Assembly (NCBI RefSeq): GCF_000321225.1
Contig: NW_004451873.1
Coordinates: 265,204-329,203 of the forward strand
DNA from: Odobenus rosmarus divergens
Lineage: Eukaryota > Chordata > Mammalia > Carnivora > Odobenidae
DNA: 64,000 nucleotides
Reading direction: 5' to 3'
A program made the position numbers and the translations under genes. Below, in pieces: positions 25,034 to 38,163 of the stretch (the stretch's first letter is position 1; the number at the start of each line of letters is the position of its first letter). The notes under the pieces were generated by a model. The model worked only from the letters and a program-made list of their open reading frames with translations. It was not told where the DNA came from and searched no databases.

Positions 25034-25230
25034 TATTTTTTCTGAGAGAGAGAGAAAGAGCATGAAGCTTGGGGTTGGGAGGGGCAGGGGAGAGGGAGAG
25101 AGAGAATCTGAAGCAGGTTCCACACCCAGTGCACAGCTCAAATCGGGTCTTGATCTCACAATCCTGAGATCATGACCTGAGCCAAAATCAAGAGTCCGAT
25201 GCTTAACCAACTGAGCCACCCAGGTGACCC
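25034..25230 (-). repeat. SINEC with target-site duplication
   Basis: A reversed CAN-SINE (T tail, GA-rich middle, ending gagccacccaggtgacc). The duplication tatctctaacact at 25021-25033 matches 25231-25243 (tatctctgaacac) imperfectly. It lies 230 bp upstream of the acceptor of the 137-bp exon, in gene sense. Confidence 0.9.
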
Positions 25231-27084
25231 TATCTCTGAACACGTCTAATTATTCTCAATACTTTTGTAACCAATTCCACTCCCCACAACCCATCCCTGC
25301 CTCCCGACTCTGCCCAGTTTTTCTGCACATGATCTAATTTTGAATTCTGGAATCAATCTGACATTGATTCAGGTACGCCAAATTGAGAGGACAACTGGAG
25401 AAGGTAAAATGTCAGATAAGAAATACAAAGTCGTGGGGCCATGATGCCTACTGAAAGTTTCCTGTGGTGGCTTGGCTAGGAAAGGGAGGAAAAGGGACAG
25501 GGAAGGGACAGAACACGGTTGCCAGAGAGCAGCAACCTGGATGTGGTTACCAGGTAAGAGCCTGCTATCATGCCATCATCAAGGACACTGACCACTATAA
25601 CCCAAATCTATACAGTGATTTAAACCTTTTACGGAGAATATTTAAAGAAAAAGTAAGTGATCTTATAACATCGAGGGGTAAAATCACAAATCAATATTCT
25701 TATCAAGTTTTTATAAAGCACAAGGTTTAGTTGATTTGGAGTTTGTGGAGTTATAATTTTATTTTTATTTTGAGGTTCTATGTCTAAACTGGTTTTCATA
25801 GGCAGATTTTTCTCTCAAATCTTAAGACTGTCACATTTCCTATCTGTAACTATGCTCAACAAAAAATATGACTTTTCATAGAGAATTTCTGATGGGGAAA
25901 AAAGAGAGGAAGTGACTATTCAGTCTGTGCCACATTTATAATTCTCATCCTAAGTAAAGAGCTATTCTAGCTTAAATTTCAGTACACTGTGAACCTGAGT
26001 AATTAAGCTTCCTGAATCTGATAAACAAGATTAAGTTTCTGGACAAAGAAAGAGGAAAACCAGAATCAGGTTTGGTGGCTTCTCTATGAAATACCCTGCA
26101 AGATCATGACTCAACTTTATCAAGTGGCCTTCTAATTTGAAACATCTCTATTAGACCTCAAATCCCAATTTAATGTGATGAGATAGAGAAGCAGTAAACA
26201 TACCATGGAATAGAGCAAGAACTACTTGGATAAAACAGAGAGATAAGACAGGGTTTCCATGCCTCACAAAATAAGAAAAATTTACAAAATTTAAAATCCT
26301 CTATTTCACCCTTAGACAAAATTACTACTAATCTTCAGAAATGGAAAACAATGCTCACGAGTGGAAAATCAGCAATATATACATATGACACCCAGCTGAA
26401 GGGAAGATAATTTGAAATACTAGTTGGTATGGTACTTTTGAACTGAGATACAGTAATTCCTACTTAATAATTATACTAAAAAATATTCCTGATACTTGCT
26501 TGCCTCATATTTGCCATAACTGAGTGCCGGTACAGAAGTCAATCTTTCTTAATGGAATTGATTTTACTCCCTTAAAAGAAGCCTGGGAGGAAGAATGGCT
26601 GTTAGCTTGGCAGAATTCATTTAACTTGTTCACATGATGATGTGAGAGCTTAGAGTAAGATGGCAATCGAGTCTTTAGAACTCCAAAATTCAAAGATGTA
26701 AGCAAGAGGAACAGTGTGTGAAAAGTAAGCATGGTCACTGGACCCAAGTCAGGGTGAGTTTTGCTGGGCAAAGGAAATTGTGTGTGTGTGTCGCTGGGGA
26801 GTCAGGGCTCGGTCTAGGAGATGGTGCAAAGGAGACTGTTTGTTTGTTTGTTTTGCCAAGGGAAAGGCCTTGAAGGAGATGAATCACACGATTTAGTGAA
26901 GGACAAGAGGAATGGGAAAAAGACTAGAAGCAGAAAGTCTGATTGTGAAATTACTGTAATGGTCCAGAACTAAAGAGAAAAAGATGAACTCTGGCAATAA
27001 CAACAGAGGTAAAAAGAAGGCAAAAAGTATTTTTTGAGAGAGAGACAACTCTTAAAAACAATGGATGATGAAGGTAAGGAGAGG

Positions 27085-27640
27085 GATTTATCCACTCAGC
27101 AAATATTTATTGGTGAGCCTCTATGCGTCAGACAGCAGCTGCGGATGCAGCAGTGAGCAAAAACATAGCCAGTGCTCCCATGCAGCTCAGTGGGAAAGAC
27201 ACACATGAAAGACGGTAATTCCACAAAATGCTACACCAGAAGAACCTAACAGGAAATTAGAAATGAAATTTTTCTGACCAAAGTAACCCTTGAACAGAGA
27301 TCTGAAGAGTGAGAAGGAGCTAACTAATAATGAGAAGGAGAAAAAGATTTCAGAAAGAAAGACTAGCATATTCAAGGGAACAGTGGCAGAAAGGACCACA
27401 GTGTGTTTCCGGATCTGAAAATAACCAGTGTGGCCAAGTTTAAGAGAGAGAAAGATGAGGATGGAGCCAGACCACACAAGGTTTTAAAAGTCATTTTAAT
27501 AATTTGAATCCTTAACCTAAAAACAATGAAAATCCATTAAGCATTTTTAAAAGTGGGGAGAGGGTTGACAATTATGTCATGAGATCTGAGCTTTGAAAAG
27601 ATCACTCTGGCAGGAATGTGAGGATGTATCTGGAATGAAG
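27085..27640 (+). repeat. L2 remnant
   Basis: Sense L2 wording: ccactcagcaaatatttatt, gtgagcaaaaacatagccag, aggttttaaaagtcatttta and aaaagatcactctggcagga. It is decayed but collinear with L2. Confidence 0.6.
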
Positions 27641-28127
27641 CCAGAGTAAGTATGGGAAGAAAAGGAGAGTCCTGTGGTAACTGAGGTTAACAGCTGACAG
27701 CAGCTTGGAATAAGGTGGTTTTCAGAGATAGTTAGGAGGTTCCATGACAGATGTAGATGGATTAGATAGAGAAGCTGAGGAAGAAACACATGTCAAGGAA
27801 GATTCTTAAGGTTAGGGTAGTATGTGTGAAGGGGAAAACAAAAGGAAATTTGCTTGTTTAATTTAGTTTCTGTGTGTTGTTACTTGAGTGAGAGAAAGGT
27901 AAGCCTTTTTATAGGCAAAAAGAGAAGGAGCCAATGGAGAGAAAAAATTTGAGAAGAAGATTCATAAAAGTGCTGGAGAAAATGGAAAGTAATAAGATTT
28001 AGAGCACAAAAGGACATCTCTTCTTTTAAAACAGTAGGAAAGGAAGGGAACAATATTTATTCTCGTTTTTTTTTTCACTAAACTTTTTATTATGAGGTAA
28101 CTGCAGTTTTAAGAAATAATACAGAGA

Positions 28128-28335
28128 GGGGACGCCTGTATGGCTCAGTCATTTAAGCGTCTGCCAGGTCTGCTCAGGTCATGATTCCAGGGTCCTGAGA
28201 TCAGGCCCCACTTGGGGCTCCCTGCTCGGCGGGGAGCCTGCTTCTCCCTCTGCCTGCCGCTCCCCCTGCCTGTGCTCTCTCTCTCTTGCTCTCCCTCTGA
28301 CAAATAAATAAAAATCTTTAAAAAAAATTTAAAAA
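28128..28335 (+). repeat. SINEC
   Basis: The head is ggggacgcctgtatggctca, with a CT-rich body and an A-rich tail. The flanking aagaaataatacagag (28111-28126) recurs after the tail as aataaaaagaatacagag-like sequence. Confidence 0.92.
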
Positions 28336-28429
28336 GAAATAAAAAGAATACAGAGATGTATTGTATGTACGTCTTTACCAGTGGTAACCTCAGAGAGTAC
28401 AACATCACAACAAGAATACTGACATTTCC

Positions 28430-28675
28430 GAAGGGGGGGAAATCGGAGGGGGAGACAAACCATGAGAGACGATGGACTCTGAAAAACAAACTGAGGGTCC
28501 TAGAGGGGTGGGGGGTGGGGGATGGGTTAGCCTGGTGATGGGTATTAAAAGAGGGCACGTTCTGCATGGAGCACTGGGTGTTATGCACAAACAATGAATC
28601 ATAGAACACTACGTCAAAAACTAATGCTATAATGTATGGTGATTAACAATAAAAATTAACAATAAAAAAAAAAGA
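28430..28675 (+). repeat. Very short young L1 insertion with 18-bp target-site duplication
   Basis: Only 246 bp of L1 3' UTR (G-rich tract, ggcacgttctgcatggagca tip, A tail). The perfect 18-bp duplication aagaatactgacatttcc lies at 28412-28429 and 28676-28693. Confidence 0.96.
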
Positions 28676-29819
28676 AAGAATACTGACATTTCCATCACAA
28701 GGATCCCTCCTAAGGTCCTTTTACAGCCACACCCTCTTTCTTCCTCCTCCCACCTCTTCATTAACCCCCAGCAACCACTAATCTGTTCTCCATTTCAGTA
28801 ATTTTGTCATTTCAAGAAGAATATTATATAAATAAAATCATACAGTATATAATCTTTGGGGCTTGGCTTTCTTCACTCAGCATAATTCTCCAAAGATTCA
28901 TCCAGGTTGCTGCATATATCAATAGTTCCTTCCTTTTATTGCTTAGCAGGAATTCCACAGTATGGATATACCTTAGTTTATTTAACCATTTGCTCAATTA
29001 AGGACATCTGGGCTGTTTCTAGTTTGGGGCTGTTAAGAATAAAGCTGCTGTGAATCCAGATATGCAGACTTGTGTGTGAACATGAAGTTCATTTCTACAG
29101 GACAAATGCCCAAAAGTGTTAATGTTAGGTCATACGGTAGTTGCAACATGTTAAGTTTTTAAAGAAACTGCCAGTTTTGTGGAGTGACTATACCATTTTC
29201 ACCTTCCAGCCAGCAATGTCAGAGTGATCGCATTTCTCCACATCCTGGACAGCATTTGATGCTGTCAATTTTTACAAAGTGTAGCTATTCTGATAGGTAC
29301 ATAGCAATATCTTACTGTGATTTTAATTTGCATTTCCCTCATGGCTAACAATGTTAAACAACTTTTCTTGTGCTTATTTGCCATCTTCATCTTTTCCAGT
29401 AAAACATTTACTCATGTCTTTTGCCTATTTCTAATTGGATTATGTGCTTTTCTACTGTTGAGTTTTGAAAGATTATACATTTTACACACACTTGTTGAAG
29501 ATGTGGTTTGCAAATATTTTCTTCCACTCTGTAGTTATCTTTTCATCCTCTAAAAGGGTCTGTCACAGAGCTAAAGTTTTTAATTCTGATGAAATCCAAT
29601 TTTCAACTTTTCCTTTTATGGATTGTGCTTTCGGTGTCAAATCTAGTAACTCTTTGCCTAGCCCTAGATCCTGGTATTCTCCCATATTTCTTTTCTCAAA
29701 TTTCATTTTGCATTTTACATTTAGGTCCATGAGTTAATTTTTTATATGACGTGTGAGACATAGGTTGACAGGGGTGAACAACTGCTCTAGCAGCATTTGT
29801 TAAAAATGCTATCTTTCCT

Positions 29820-30006
29820 GGGGTGCTTGGGTGGCTCAGTTATTAAGCATCTGCCTTCGGCTCAGGTCATGGTCCCAGGGTTGTGGGATCGAGCCTCGCA
29901 TTAGGCTCCCTGCTCAGTGGGAAGCCTGCTTCCCCCTCTCCTACTCCCCCTGCTTGTGTTCCCTCTCTCGCTGTGTCTCTGTCAAATAAATAAATAAAAT
30001 CTTTTT
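29820..30006 (+). repeat. SINEC with 18-bp target-site duplication
   Basis: The head is ggggtgcttgggtggctcag and the tail aaataaataaataaaatc. The perfect duplication aaaaatgctatctttcct lies at 29802-29819 and 30007-30024, so it is a young insertion into the old L1. Confidence 0.96.
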
Positions 30007-31034
30007 AAAAAATGCTATCTTTCCTCCATCAATCTGCTTTTACATCTTTGTCAAAAATTAGTTGGGCATTTTTGCTTAAATCTGAATTCTCTATTCTGTC
30101 CCAGTGATATATGTGACTATCCTCAATGTCATACAGTCTTGATCACTGTAGCTATATACAAAGTCCTGAAATCAGGTAGACTGACTCTTCTCACTTTTTA
30201 AAAAAACTGTTAACTATTCACATTCCTTTGCTTTTCCATCTAAATTTTAGAATAGTCTTGTCTATATCTACAAAAGATCTTGCTGGGATATTGACAGGAA
30301 TTGAGTTAACCTGTGTATCACTTTGAAGAACTGACATCTTTACTACTGAGTCTTCCAATCCAAAGACACTGTAGGTCTATTTATTTAGATCTTCTTTGAT
30401 ATCTTTCATTAGCATTTTGTGTTTTTTAGTTAACAAGTTTTGTTAGATTTTCAACTTAAGTATTTCAATTTTGAGTGACTGTAAATGCTACTGTATCTGT
30501 AACTTTGGTGCTTACACGCTCATTGCTAGTACACAGAAATACAAATGATTTTTTTCTTCATGCTCCATTCATCTGTATTTTTTTCTACAAAAATATTTTT
30601 AAATGGAAAAATATACACTTATATGCTTAGAATTGCTACATAAACAAGAATTCCAAAAATGCAAAGTCCTTTGCATCAAGTTATCTCTGACCATTGTTCA
30701 TTATAAAGAGCCAAGATTGTCTTAGGCAATTTTCCTCTATTTCTGAAGGATGGTCATCTGATTTGTTCCCAGTGGCCAGGAATGTTCCCCATTCCCCCTC
30801 CTTATTCTCAAGGACTAAAGCTCTCTTAATTCTTCTTCAATGAGACTTGGCGTTAGAGCAGTCTTAGGGAAGAGAAATTAAGAGCAGTAATATGTTATCT
30901 CTTTTCTTCAACGACTTTGAATTGCCCTTCTCAAAACATACTTGGCTTACCCTGGCTTGGCTTCTTCCTCTGCTGCCTTGGTCTGAATTTACCCAATCTT
31001 GTTTCCTGGTGCCTAATTTCTATTTTATAACCTA

Positions 31035-32990
31035 GATTCTTTTTTTTTTTTTCCCCATGATAAGTGTGCTTTTTAATCCCCATCACCTATTTCACCCATT
31101 CCCCCACCTGCCTTCCCTGTGGTAACCATCAGCTTGTTCTCTATAGTTAAGAGTTTGTTTCTTGGTTACTCTCTCTTTTTTACCTTTGCTCATTTGTTTT
31201 GTTTTTTAAATTTTAAATTCCACATACGAGTGAGATCATACAGTATTTGTCTTTCTCTGACTTATTTCCCTCAGCATTATACTCTCTAAATCCATTGATG
31301 TCATTGAAAATGGCAAGATTTCATTCTTTCTATGACTGAATAATATTCCATTGTATAAGTGTACCATATCTTCTTTATCCATTCATCTATAGATGGACAC
31401 TTGGGCTGCATCCATATCTTGGGTATTGTAAATAATGCTGCGATAAACATAGGGTCTCATGTAACCCTTTGAATTAATGTTTTCCTATTCTCTGGTTAAA
31501 TACCCAGTAGTGTGATTACTGGATCATAGGATAATTCTATTTTTAATTTTTTGAGGGATCTCCATACTGTTTTTCACAGTGGTTGCACCAGTTTGCATTC
31601 CCACCAACACTGCACTATGGTTCCTTTTTCTCCACATCCTCACGGACACTTGTTTCTTGTGTTTTTTATTTTAGTCATTCTGACAGGTGTGAGGTGATAC
31701 TCACTGTAATTTTGATTTGCACTTCCCTAATGATGAGTGATGTTGAGGAAATACAATTGGTTTTTATGTTTGTCTTATATCTTGTGACTTGCTGAACTTA
31801 CTTCTTAGTTCTAAGAGGTATTTTTGTGGATTCCTTAGGATTCTCTATGTAGACAAACATATCACTTGCAAATAGAGGTTATTTATTTCTTCCTTTTAGA
31901 TCTGTGTGCTTTTTCTTTTTCTTGCTTTATTGAACTGGCTAGAACTTCTAGCACTGACCGTGAACTTCCTTAACTAGTTCTTGATCTTTAGAGGAAGTAC
32001 TGTCTTTCACCATTAAATATAATGTTAGCTTGTAAGTTTTCTGCACATGTTTTTTTTTCAAGATTTTATTTATTTATTTGACAGAGAGAGAGACACAGCG
32101 AGAGCGGGAACACAAGCAGGGGGAGTGGGAGAGGGAGAAGCAGGCTTCCCGCTGAGCAGGGAGCCCAATGCGGGCCTCAATCCCAGGACCCTGGGATCAT
32201 GACCTGAGCTGAAGGCAGATGCTTAACCAACTAACCACCCAGGCGCTCCTTGTTAAGAATTTTTATGTTTATATTCATGAGGGGGTACTGGCCTGTTGGC
32301 CTGTAGTTTTTGTTTTTGTACTATCTTTGTCTGGTTTTGGTATCAGAGTGATACTAGCTTCAATTACTTCTATTTTCTGGAGAGATTGTGTAGAACTGGT
32401 GTTAATTCTTTAAACATTAGAACTCTCCAGTGAAACCATCTGGGCCTGGAGACTTCTTTTTTAGGAGTTTTAAAATTACAAAGTCAATCTCCTTAACAGA
32501 GACCTATTCAAGTTATTTATTTCATATCGGGTTAGATGTTGTAGGTTGTATTTTGGAGCAAGTAGTTTATTTTGTATAAGCTGTCAAATTTACATGTGTA
32601 TTTACATGTGTTTAGTTGCTTATAGTGTGCCCTTATCCTTTTGATGCCGCAGGATCTGTAGTAGCATCCCTTGTTTCAGTTCTAATACTGACCATTGTGT
32701 CTTTTTTTCTAGTTCACGGATTCTTTCCTCTGTCCCATCTGGTCTACTGCTAAGCCCATCCACTGATTTTATTTTTTTATGGTCTAAGTTCAAAATTTTC
32801 TACTTGGTTCTTTAAATCTATTTATTTGAGGAGACTTCTCTATGTTTTTGCTGAGATGTTCTATTTTTTTCATTTGTTTCAAGTGTGTTTGTAATTGTTG
32901 AAGCATTTCTATGGTGACTGCTTTAAAATATATCAGATAATTCTAAAACCTGCCATCTAAATGTTGGCATCTATTGTCTTTTCTCATTTG
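31035..32990 (-). repeat. L1 3' UTR and ORF2 remnant
   Basis: Reversed L1: tcaccatg-like start, aatattccattgtataagtg, tactggatcataggataatt, gtgtgaggtgatactcactg, then further ORF2. A SINE interrupts it at 32050-32249. Stops occur in all frames. Confidence 0.8.
32050..32249 (-). repeat. SINEC, reversed
   Basis: A full CAN-SINE with a (TTTA)n/T tail, ending ctaaccacccaggcgctcc. It sits in L1 sequence and no clean target-site duplication was found. Confidence 0.93.
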
Positions 32991-33059
32991 AGATCTTCCC
33001 GGTTCTTGGTATGATGAGTCATTTTAAATTGAAATCTGGATATCTGGAGTATGTTATGA

Positions 33060-33660
33060 GACTCTGGATCTCACTAAACCTTTCATTTTAGGTGGCTTCT
33101 TCTGACACTGCTCTAGAGGAAGGGGGAGGTACCACCTTATTACTGTCAGATGGATGTGGAAGTCCAGGTTGCCTACTCAGTCTTCATTTTAATACCCAAG
33201 GGGAAGTGGGGATTCCTTATTATTCCTTAACAGGGCTGGGAGTTCTGACTCCCCACTAGGCCTTCACTGATGCTGCCCTCTGGCTGGTGCAGTAGGAATA
33301 CCTCATTACCATTCCCCATATAGTGTCCACTGACACCATGGAGGGGGGCCTCAATACTACATGATGATGAAAGTTCTGACTCTCCACAAGGCCTCCTTTA
33401 ATACCACCCTCGTGGGGAAGGGAAGAAATATCTTTTACTGCCAGGTGGGATAAAAGTCCACGCTCCCTATGTGGTTTCTACTAACACAGTAAAAGAGAGG
33501 GCCTTGATACTGCCTGGTTGAGATGAAAGTTCTGCCTCCCTGTTTAGCTCCTGATACCATATAGGTTGCAGGATCTCATTACAACCTGGTAAGGGTGGCA
33601 TTCTAGCCTTCCCACTTGGCTTTTGCTCACATGGGTGAAGGTAGGGCTGCAGTTTCTTCT
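33060..33660 (-). repeat. Degenerate ~110-bp tandem units, probably an old L1 5' UTR
   Basis: Recurrent phrases (gttctgactccccactaggc; gttctgactctccacaaggc; gttctgcctccctgtttagc; ccactgacaccatgg and tactaacacagtaaaag) recur roughly every 100-140 bp. The context right of reversed L1 ORF2 suggests the 5' UTR of an old L1. Confidence 0.5.
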
Positions 33661-33933
33661 GTAGTGTTTGGTTAAAGTAGGAGTGATTATAGTCTTATAC
33701 TTTTTGTCTTGCTATGCTTTCCCTTTTCTGGTCCTCTGGCTAGAGAGAGCACATGTTTGTTAAGAACTTTTTTGAATGTGCCTGTTGGCATTTTCAGGTT
33801 GCCAGCTTCTTCAGCTCAAGTTGGGATGTATGAGGCAAAAACAAAACCCAAGGAACTTACCATCATGTTGTTCCTTGGGTCCCAAGGTCTCTAGTCAGTC
33901 AGTCTTCCTCTCTCCACCTTTCAGAGTCCTCTT

Positions 33934-34054
33934 TTGTTTTAAGTAGGCTCCACACCTAGCATGGAGCCCAACACAGGGCTTGAACTCACAACCCTGAGAT
34001 CAACACCTTAGCTAAGAGTCAGATGCTTAACTGACTGAGCCACCCAGGCGACCC
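33934..34054 (-). repeat. Short SINEC with target-site duplication
   Basis: A short CAN-SINE (taagtaggctccacacctag, ending ccacccaggcgacccc). The duplication cagagtcctctt at 33922-33933 matches 34055-34066 with one change. Confidence 0.92.
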
Positions 34055-34509
34055 CAGAGTCTTCTTAGGTTTGTTTTATATATAATGTCTGGGATTTTTA
34101 TGAGTGGGAAGATACATCTATTGGGATCTTTAGGAGTGGGAAAAATACATCTATTCCATCTTCCCAGAAATGTGACTCCTCCACTTGTTTTTTAAATAAT
34201 TTTTCTATTATTGTCAATTATAATACATTAAGCATTTTTATAACTATAACCTGTTCCTTTGCAGCTGGGTTCTGATCTATCATTCCACCAAAACAGAACA
34301 TTTACATTGTGCAATCAGTCACTCTATACCTTAGCATTTGTATTTTCCAGATTCTCTCCCTTTAAAATAAAACTACTCAATGAATTGGATACATTTCCAC
34401 TACCCTTCCTTCAATAGCTATGATTGATTTGGATCTGAACAAATTTGATGGAAAGATTAGGTAAATATACCAATTCTTAAGACAGTTACAAAAGTCATGG
34501 TAATGTTTT

Positions 34510-37046
34510 GTTTATTTATTTATTTATTTTAATGGTCACAAAATAATTTATTCATGTATTTATTTTGTTTCAAATTTTTATTTAAGTTCCATTTAGTTAA
34601 CATATAGTGTAATATTAATTTCAGGAGTAGAATTTAGTGATTCATCACTTACATACAACACCCAGTGCTCATCACAAGTGCCCTCCTTAATACCCATCAG
34701 CCATCTAGCCCATCTCCCACCCACCCTCCCTCCAGCAACCCTCTGTTTGTTCTCTATAGTTAAGACTGTTTTATGGTTTGCTTCCCTCTCTCTTTTTCTT
34801 CCCCCATGTTCATCTATCTTCTTCTTTAATTACACATATGAATGAAATCATAACGTATTTTTCTATGACTTTTTTCATTTAGCATAATATTCTCTAGCTC
34901 CATCCACATCATTGCAAATGGCAAGATTTCATTCTTTTTATGCCAGAGTAATATTCCATTGCATATATATACCATATCTTCTTTATTCATCAGCTGATGG
35001 AAATTTGGACTCTTCCCATAATTTCTGAGATATTTTTGATTACTGATATAATTTCTTTGCTGGTTTATCAGTCTTGAACTTCAAGGAAACTTCAAGAAAA
35101 CTTGAACAAGTTTTCTATTTCTTCCTGTTTCAGTTTTGGTAGTTTATATGTTTGTAGGAATTTATCCATTTCTTCCAGATAGCCCAATCCGTTAGCACAT
35201 AGTTTTTCATAATATTCTCCTATAATTGTTTGTATTTTTGTGGTGTTGGTTGTGATCTCTCCTCTCTCATTTGTGATTTTATTTATTTGGGTCCTTTCTT
35301 TTTTCTTTTGATAAGTCTGGCTAGGGCTTTGTCACTTTTATTAATTCTTTCAAAGAACCAGCTCCTGGGTTCATTCATCTGTTCTACTGTTGTGTGTGTG
35401 TGTGTGTATCATTCATTTTTGCTCTAATCTTTATTATTTCCCTTTTTCTGCTAGCTTTAGGCTTCATTTATTGTTCTTTCTCTAGCTCCTTTAGATGTGA
35501 GGTTAGGTTGCATATTTGAGATTTTTCTTGCTTCTTGAGGTAGGCTTGTATTGCTATATACTTCCCTCTTATGCTTTTGTTGCATCCCAAAAGTTTTGGA
35601 CCATCGTGTTTTCATTATCATTTGTTTCCATGTATTTTTTTAAAAAATTTCTTCTTTAATTTCCTGGTTGACCCATTAATTTTTTTTTGAACTCTAAATA
35701 ATTTTTATTGTTATGTTGATCACAATCTATTAATTTTTTTGTAAGATGTTCTTTAACTTCCATATACTTGTGGTCTTTCCAAAAATTTGCTTGTGGTTCA
35801 CTTCAAGTTACATAGCATTATGGTCAGAAAATATGCATGGTATGATCTCAATCATTTTGTACTTGTTGAGGTCTGATCTGTGACCTAGTATGTGATCTAT
35901 TCTGGAGAATGTCCCATGTGCACTTGATAAGAATGTGTATTCTGCTGCTTTAGGATGAAATGTTCTGAACATATCTTTAAGTCCATCTGGTCCAGTGTGT
36001 CATTCAAAGCCATTGTTTCCTTGTTGATTTTGCCTAGATGATCTGTCTGTTGATGTAAGTAGGGTGTTAAAGTCCTCTACTATTATTGTATTATTATCAA
36101 TGAATTCCTTTATGTTTGTTATTCATATTTGGGTGCTCCCAAATTGGGAACATAAATATTAAAATTGTTAGGTCTTTTTGCTGGATAGATCTTTTTATTA
36201 TGATATAGTGCCCTTCTTCATCTCTTGTTACAGTCTTCAGTTTAAAATCTAGTGTGTCTGATGTAAGTACTGCTACTCTGGCTTTCTTTTGGTGTCCATT
36301 AGCATGATAGATGGTTCTCTATCCCCTCACTTTCAATCTGCTGGTGCCGTTAGGTCTAAAATAAGTCTCTTGTAGGCAGCATATAGATGGGTCTTGTAGG
36401 GTTTTTTCCCCCCCAATTCGGACACCCTATGTCTTCTGATTGGTGCAGTTAGTCCATTTACATTCAGAGTGATTATTGATAGATATGAATTTAGTGCCAT
36501 TTTATTACTTGTTCTGTCATTTCTGGAGATTTTCTCTGTTTCTCTCTAGTCTTTGAAGCTTTTGGTCTTTCTTTCCCACTCCAAAAGGCCCCTTTAATAT
36601 TTCTTACAGGGCTGGTTTAGTGGTCATGAACTCCCTTAGTTTTTATTTGTCTGGGAAACTCTTTCTCTCTCCTATGCTGAATGACAGCCTTGCTGGATAG
36701 AGTATTCTTATCTGCATATTTTTCCCATTCAGCACGTTGACTATATCATGCCACTCTCTTCTGGCCTGCCAAATTTCTGTGGCTAGATCTGCTCTTAACC
36801 TTATTTGTCTTCCCTTGTAAGTCCGGGACTTCTTTTGTCTTGCTGCTCTTACGATTTTTTATCTCTGTGTTTTGCAAATTTAACTTCTACGGTGTGGCCT
36901 CTTTCCCTCTAGTTGTGCAGTTTGTTCTGTCAGTCCTCAGATCAATTTCTCGGGTATTCAGAATGATTTGATATTTATCTAGCTGTGTTCAAGGGAAGAG
37001 GCAAGCCTAGGGTCCTCCTACTATTCTGCCATCTTAGCTCCTCCCA
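34510..37046 (-). repeat. Internally deleted L1 with both ends and target-site duplication
   Basis: The 3' tail is T-rich at 34510-34570, followed by 3' UTR (cacccagtgctcatcacaag) and the end of ORF2. Near 35025 the sequence jumps to more internal ORF2. The right end, ctgccatcttagctcctccc, is the reversed L1 5' start. The 11-bp duplication ggtaatgtttt lies at 34499-34509 and 37047-37057. At about 2.5 kb it is far shorter than a full L1 (about 6 kb). Confidence 0.85.
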
Positions 37047-37809
37047 GGTAATGTTTTAAAATATTCATTTTCAAAGAGGCCTTAAGATTAGTAATAGAGA
37101 AGGATGTCTAATAGTTCAAGATTTTTACCAGAGCCGGCCTAGCACTATCTAGATTTCTAACCACTTGTTTCTTCCAATTTCAAAATTTCTTTCTAATTGG
37201 GGTTTAAATAATTTATTAGCTAAGGCCCATCTACATATCTCATAAGGCACTGGTAGAAACAGACATTTTGAGTAATTACCTATACCTAACCTGAAGCACT
37301 CTGATTCTCCTATACTACATTCAGACATCTGACCAAAAATTATTGGTTACTGCTTTCCCTACCCCATTATGTGCCAGACACTACGCTAAGGTTTGGAAAT
37401 ATCGACATGAACACCATCAACACTGTCCTCCTCCTACATGCTTGTGAAGCTTCCTGAGACAGTGCTATACCAAAGCAATGCTTCTCAGACTTTTCTACCG
37501 TGTAACCCAAGTATTCAGAAGCCTAGAGAACTCAAGGTAGAAAACAGTCTACTCAGTCTTCTTATTTATCCTTCAAATTCAGAGAGATATTGCTAGCCAT
37601 GATATATCCACAGTTGATTTAATTAAAAAACATTTCCCCTAAGAAATATGTTTGAATAAAATTGAATGTAATAATTTTATGCAACATAAAAGGAAGATAT
37701 GTAACATTTCTACCATGACTTATATATGCCAACCCACATCTAGACCCCAGTATGGGTACTAAAGGAACAGCTGTCCAACATACTATATAAGATAGCAACC
37801 ATACCTCTA

Positions 37810-38035
37810 CCTCTCTTGGTATCCCTGGCATACTTTTGTCTTAATTTTCTTCATAGCACTTATCATAAACTGAACTTTTACATGTTTAAACGATTACTGT
37901 CTGACTCTTCCCCACTAGAATATTAGCAAAACTCTATTCAGTTCACTACTCTGTTCCCAGGACCTAGAACAGTGCTTAACATAATTGGCTTTCAGTAAAC
38001 ATTTGTTGAATAATTACTGAATAAGCAAACGAGAA
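37810..38035 (-). repeat. L2 3' end
   Basis: Reversed L2 tip: cttcatagcacttatcataa, cttccccactagaatattag, agtaaacatttgttgaataa. Confidence 0.65.
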
Positions 38036-38163
38036 TCATAGCAATCCTCACTTTTATTTCTTATATAAGAAATCAAACACCTTTATCATTATATATCTTC
38101 AGAATGTCCTTCTATGATGATAAAATATGAAATCTTTTAAAAGAACCTATTTCAGCTTTCTTA

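Larger units (their letters stand above)
28355..30545 (-). repeat. Old L1 ORF2, interrupted by two younger insertions
   Basis: Reversed L1 ORF2/3' sequence includes gcttggctttcttcactcag, tgatttttccagt-type and ctgctgtgaatccagatatg wording. It is collinear from about 28355 to 30545 and interrupted by the L1 tip at 28430-28675 and the SINE at 29820-30006. The coding frame is broken. Confidence 0.75.

Noticed and set aside
28145..28609. 154-aa minus-strand open frame
   Set aside because: It runs through an L1 3' UTR insertion and a SINEC; both are annotated repeats and the product has no protein family.
33060..33660. CRISPR-like spaced repeats
   Set aside because: The units are degenerate, without unique spacers of constant length, and the genome is mammalian.
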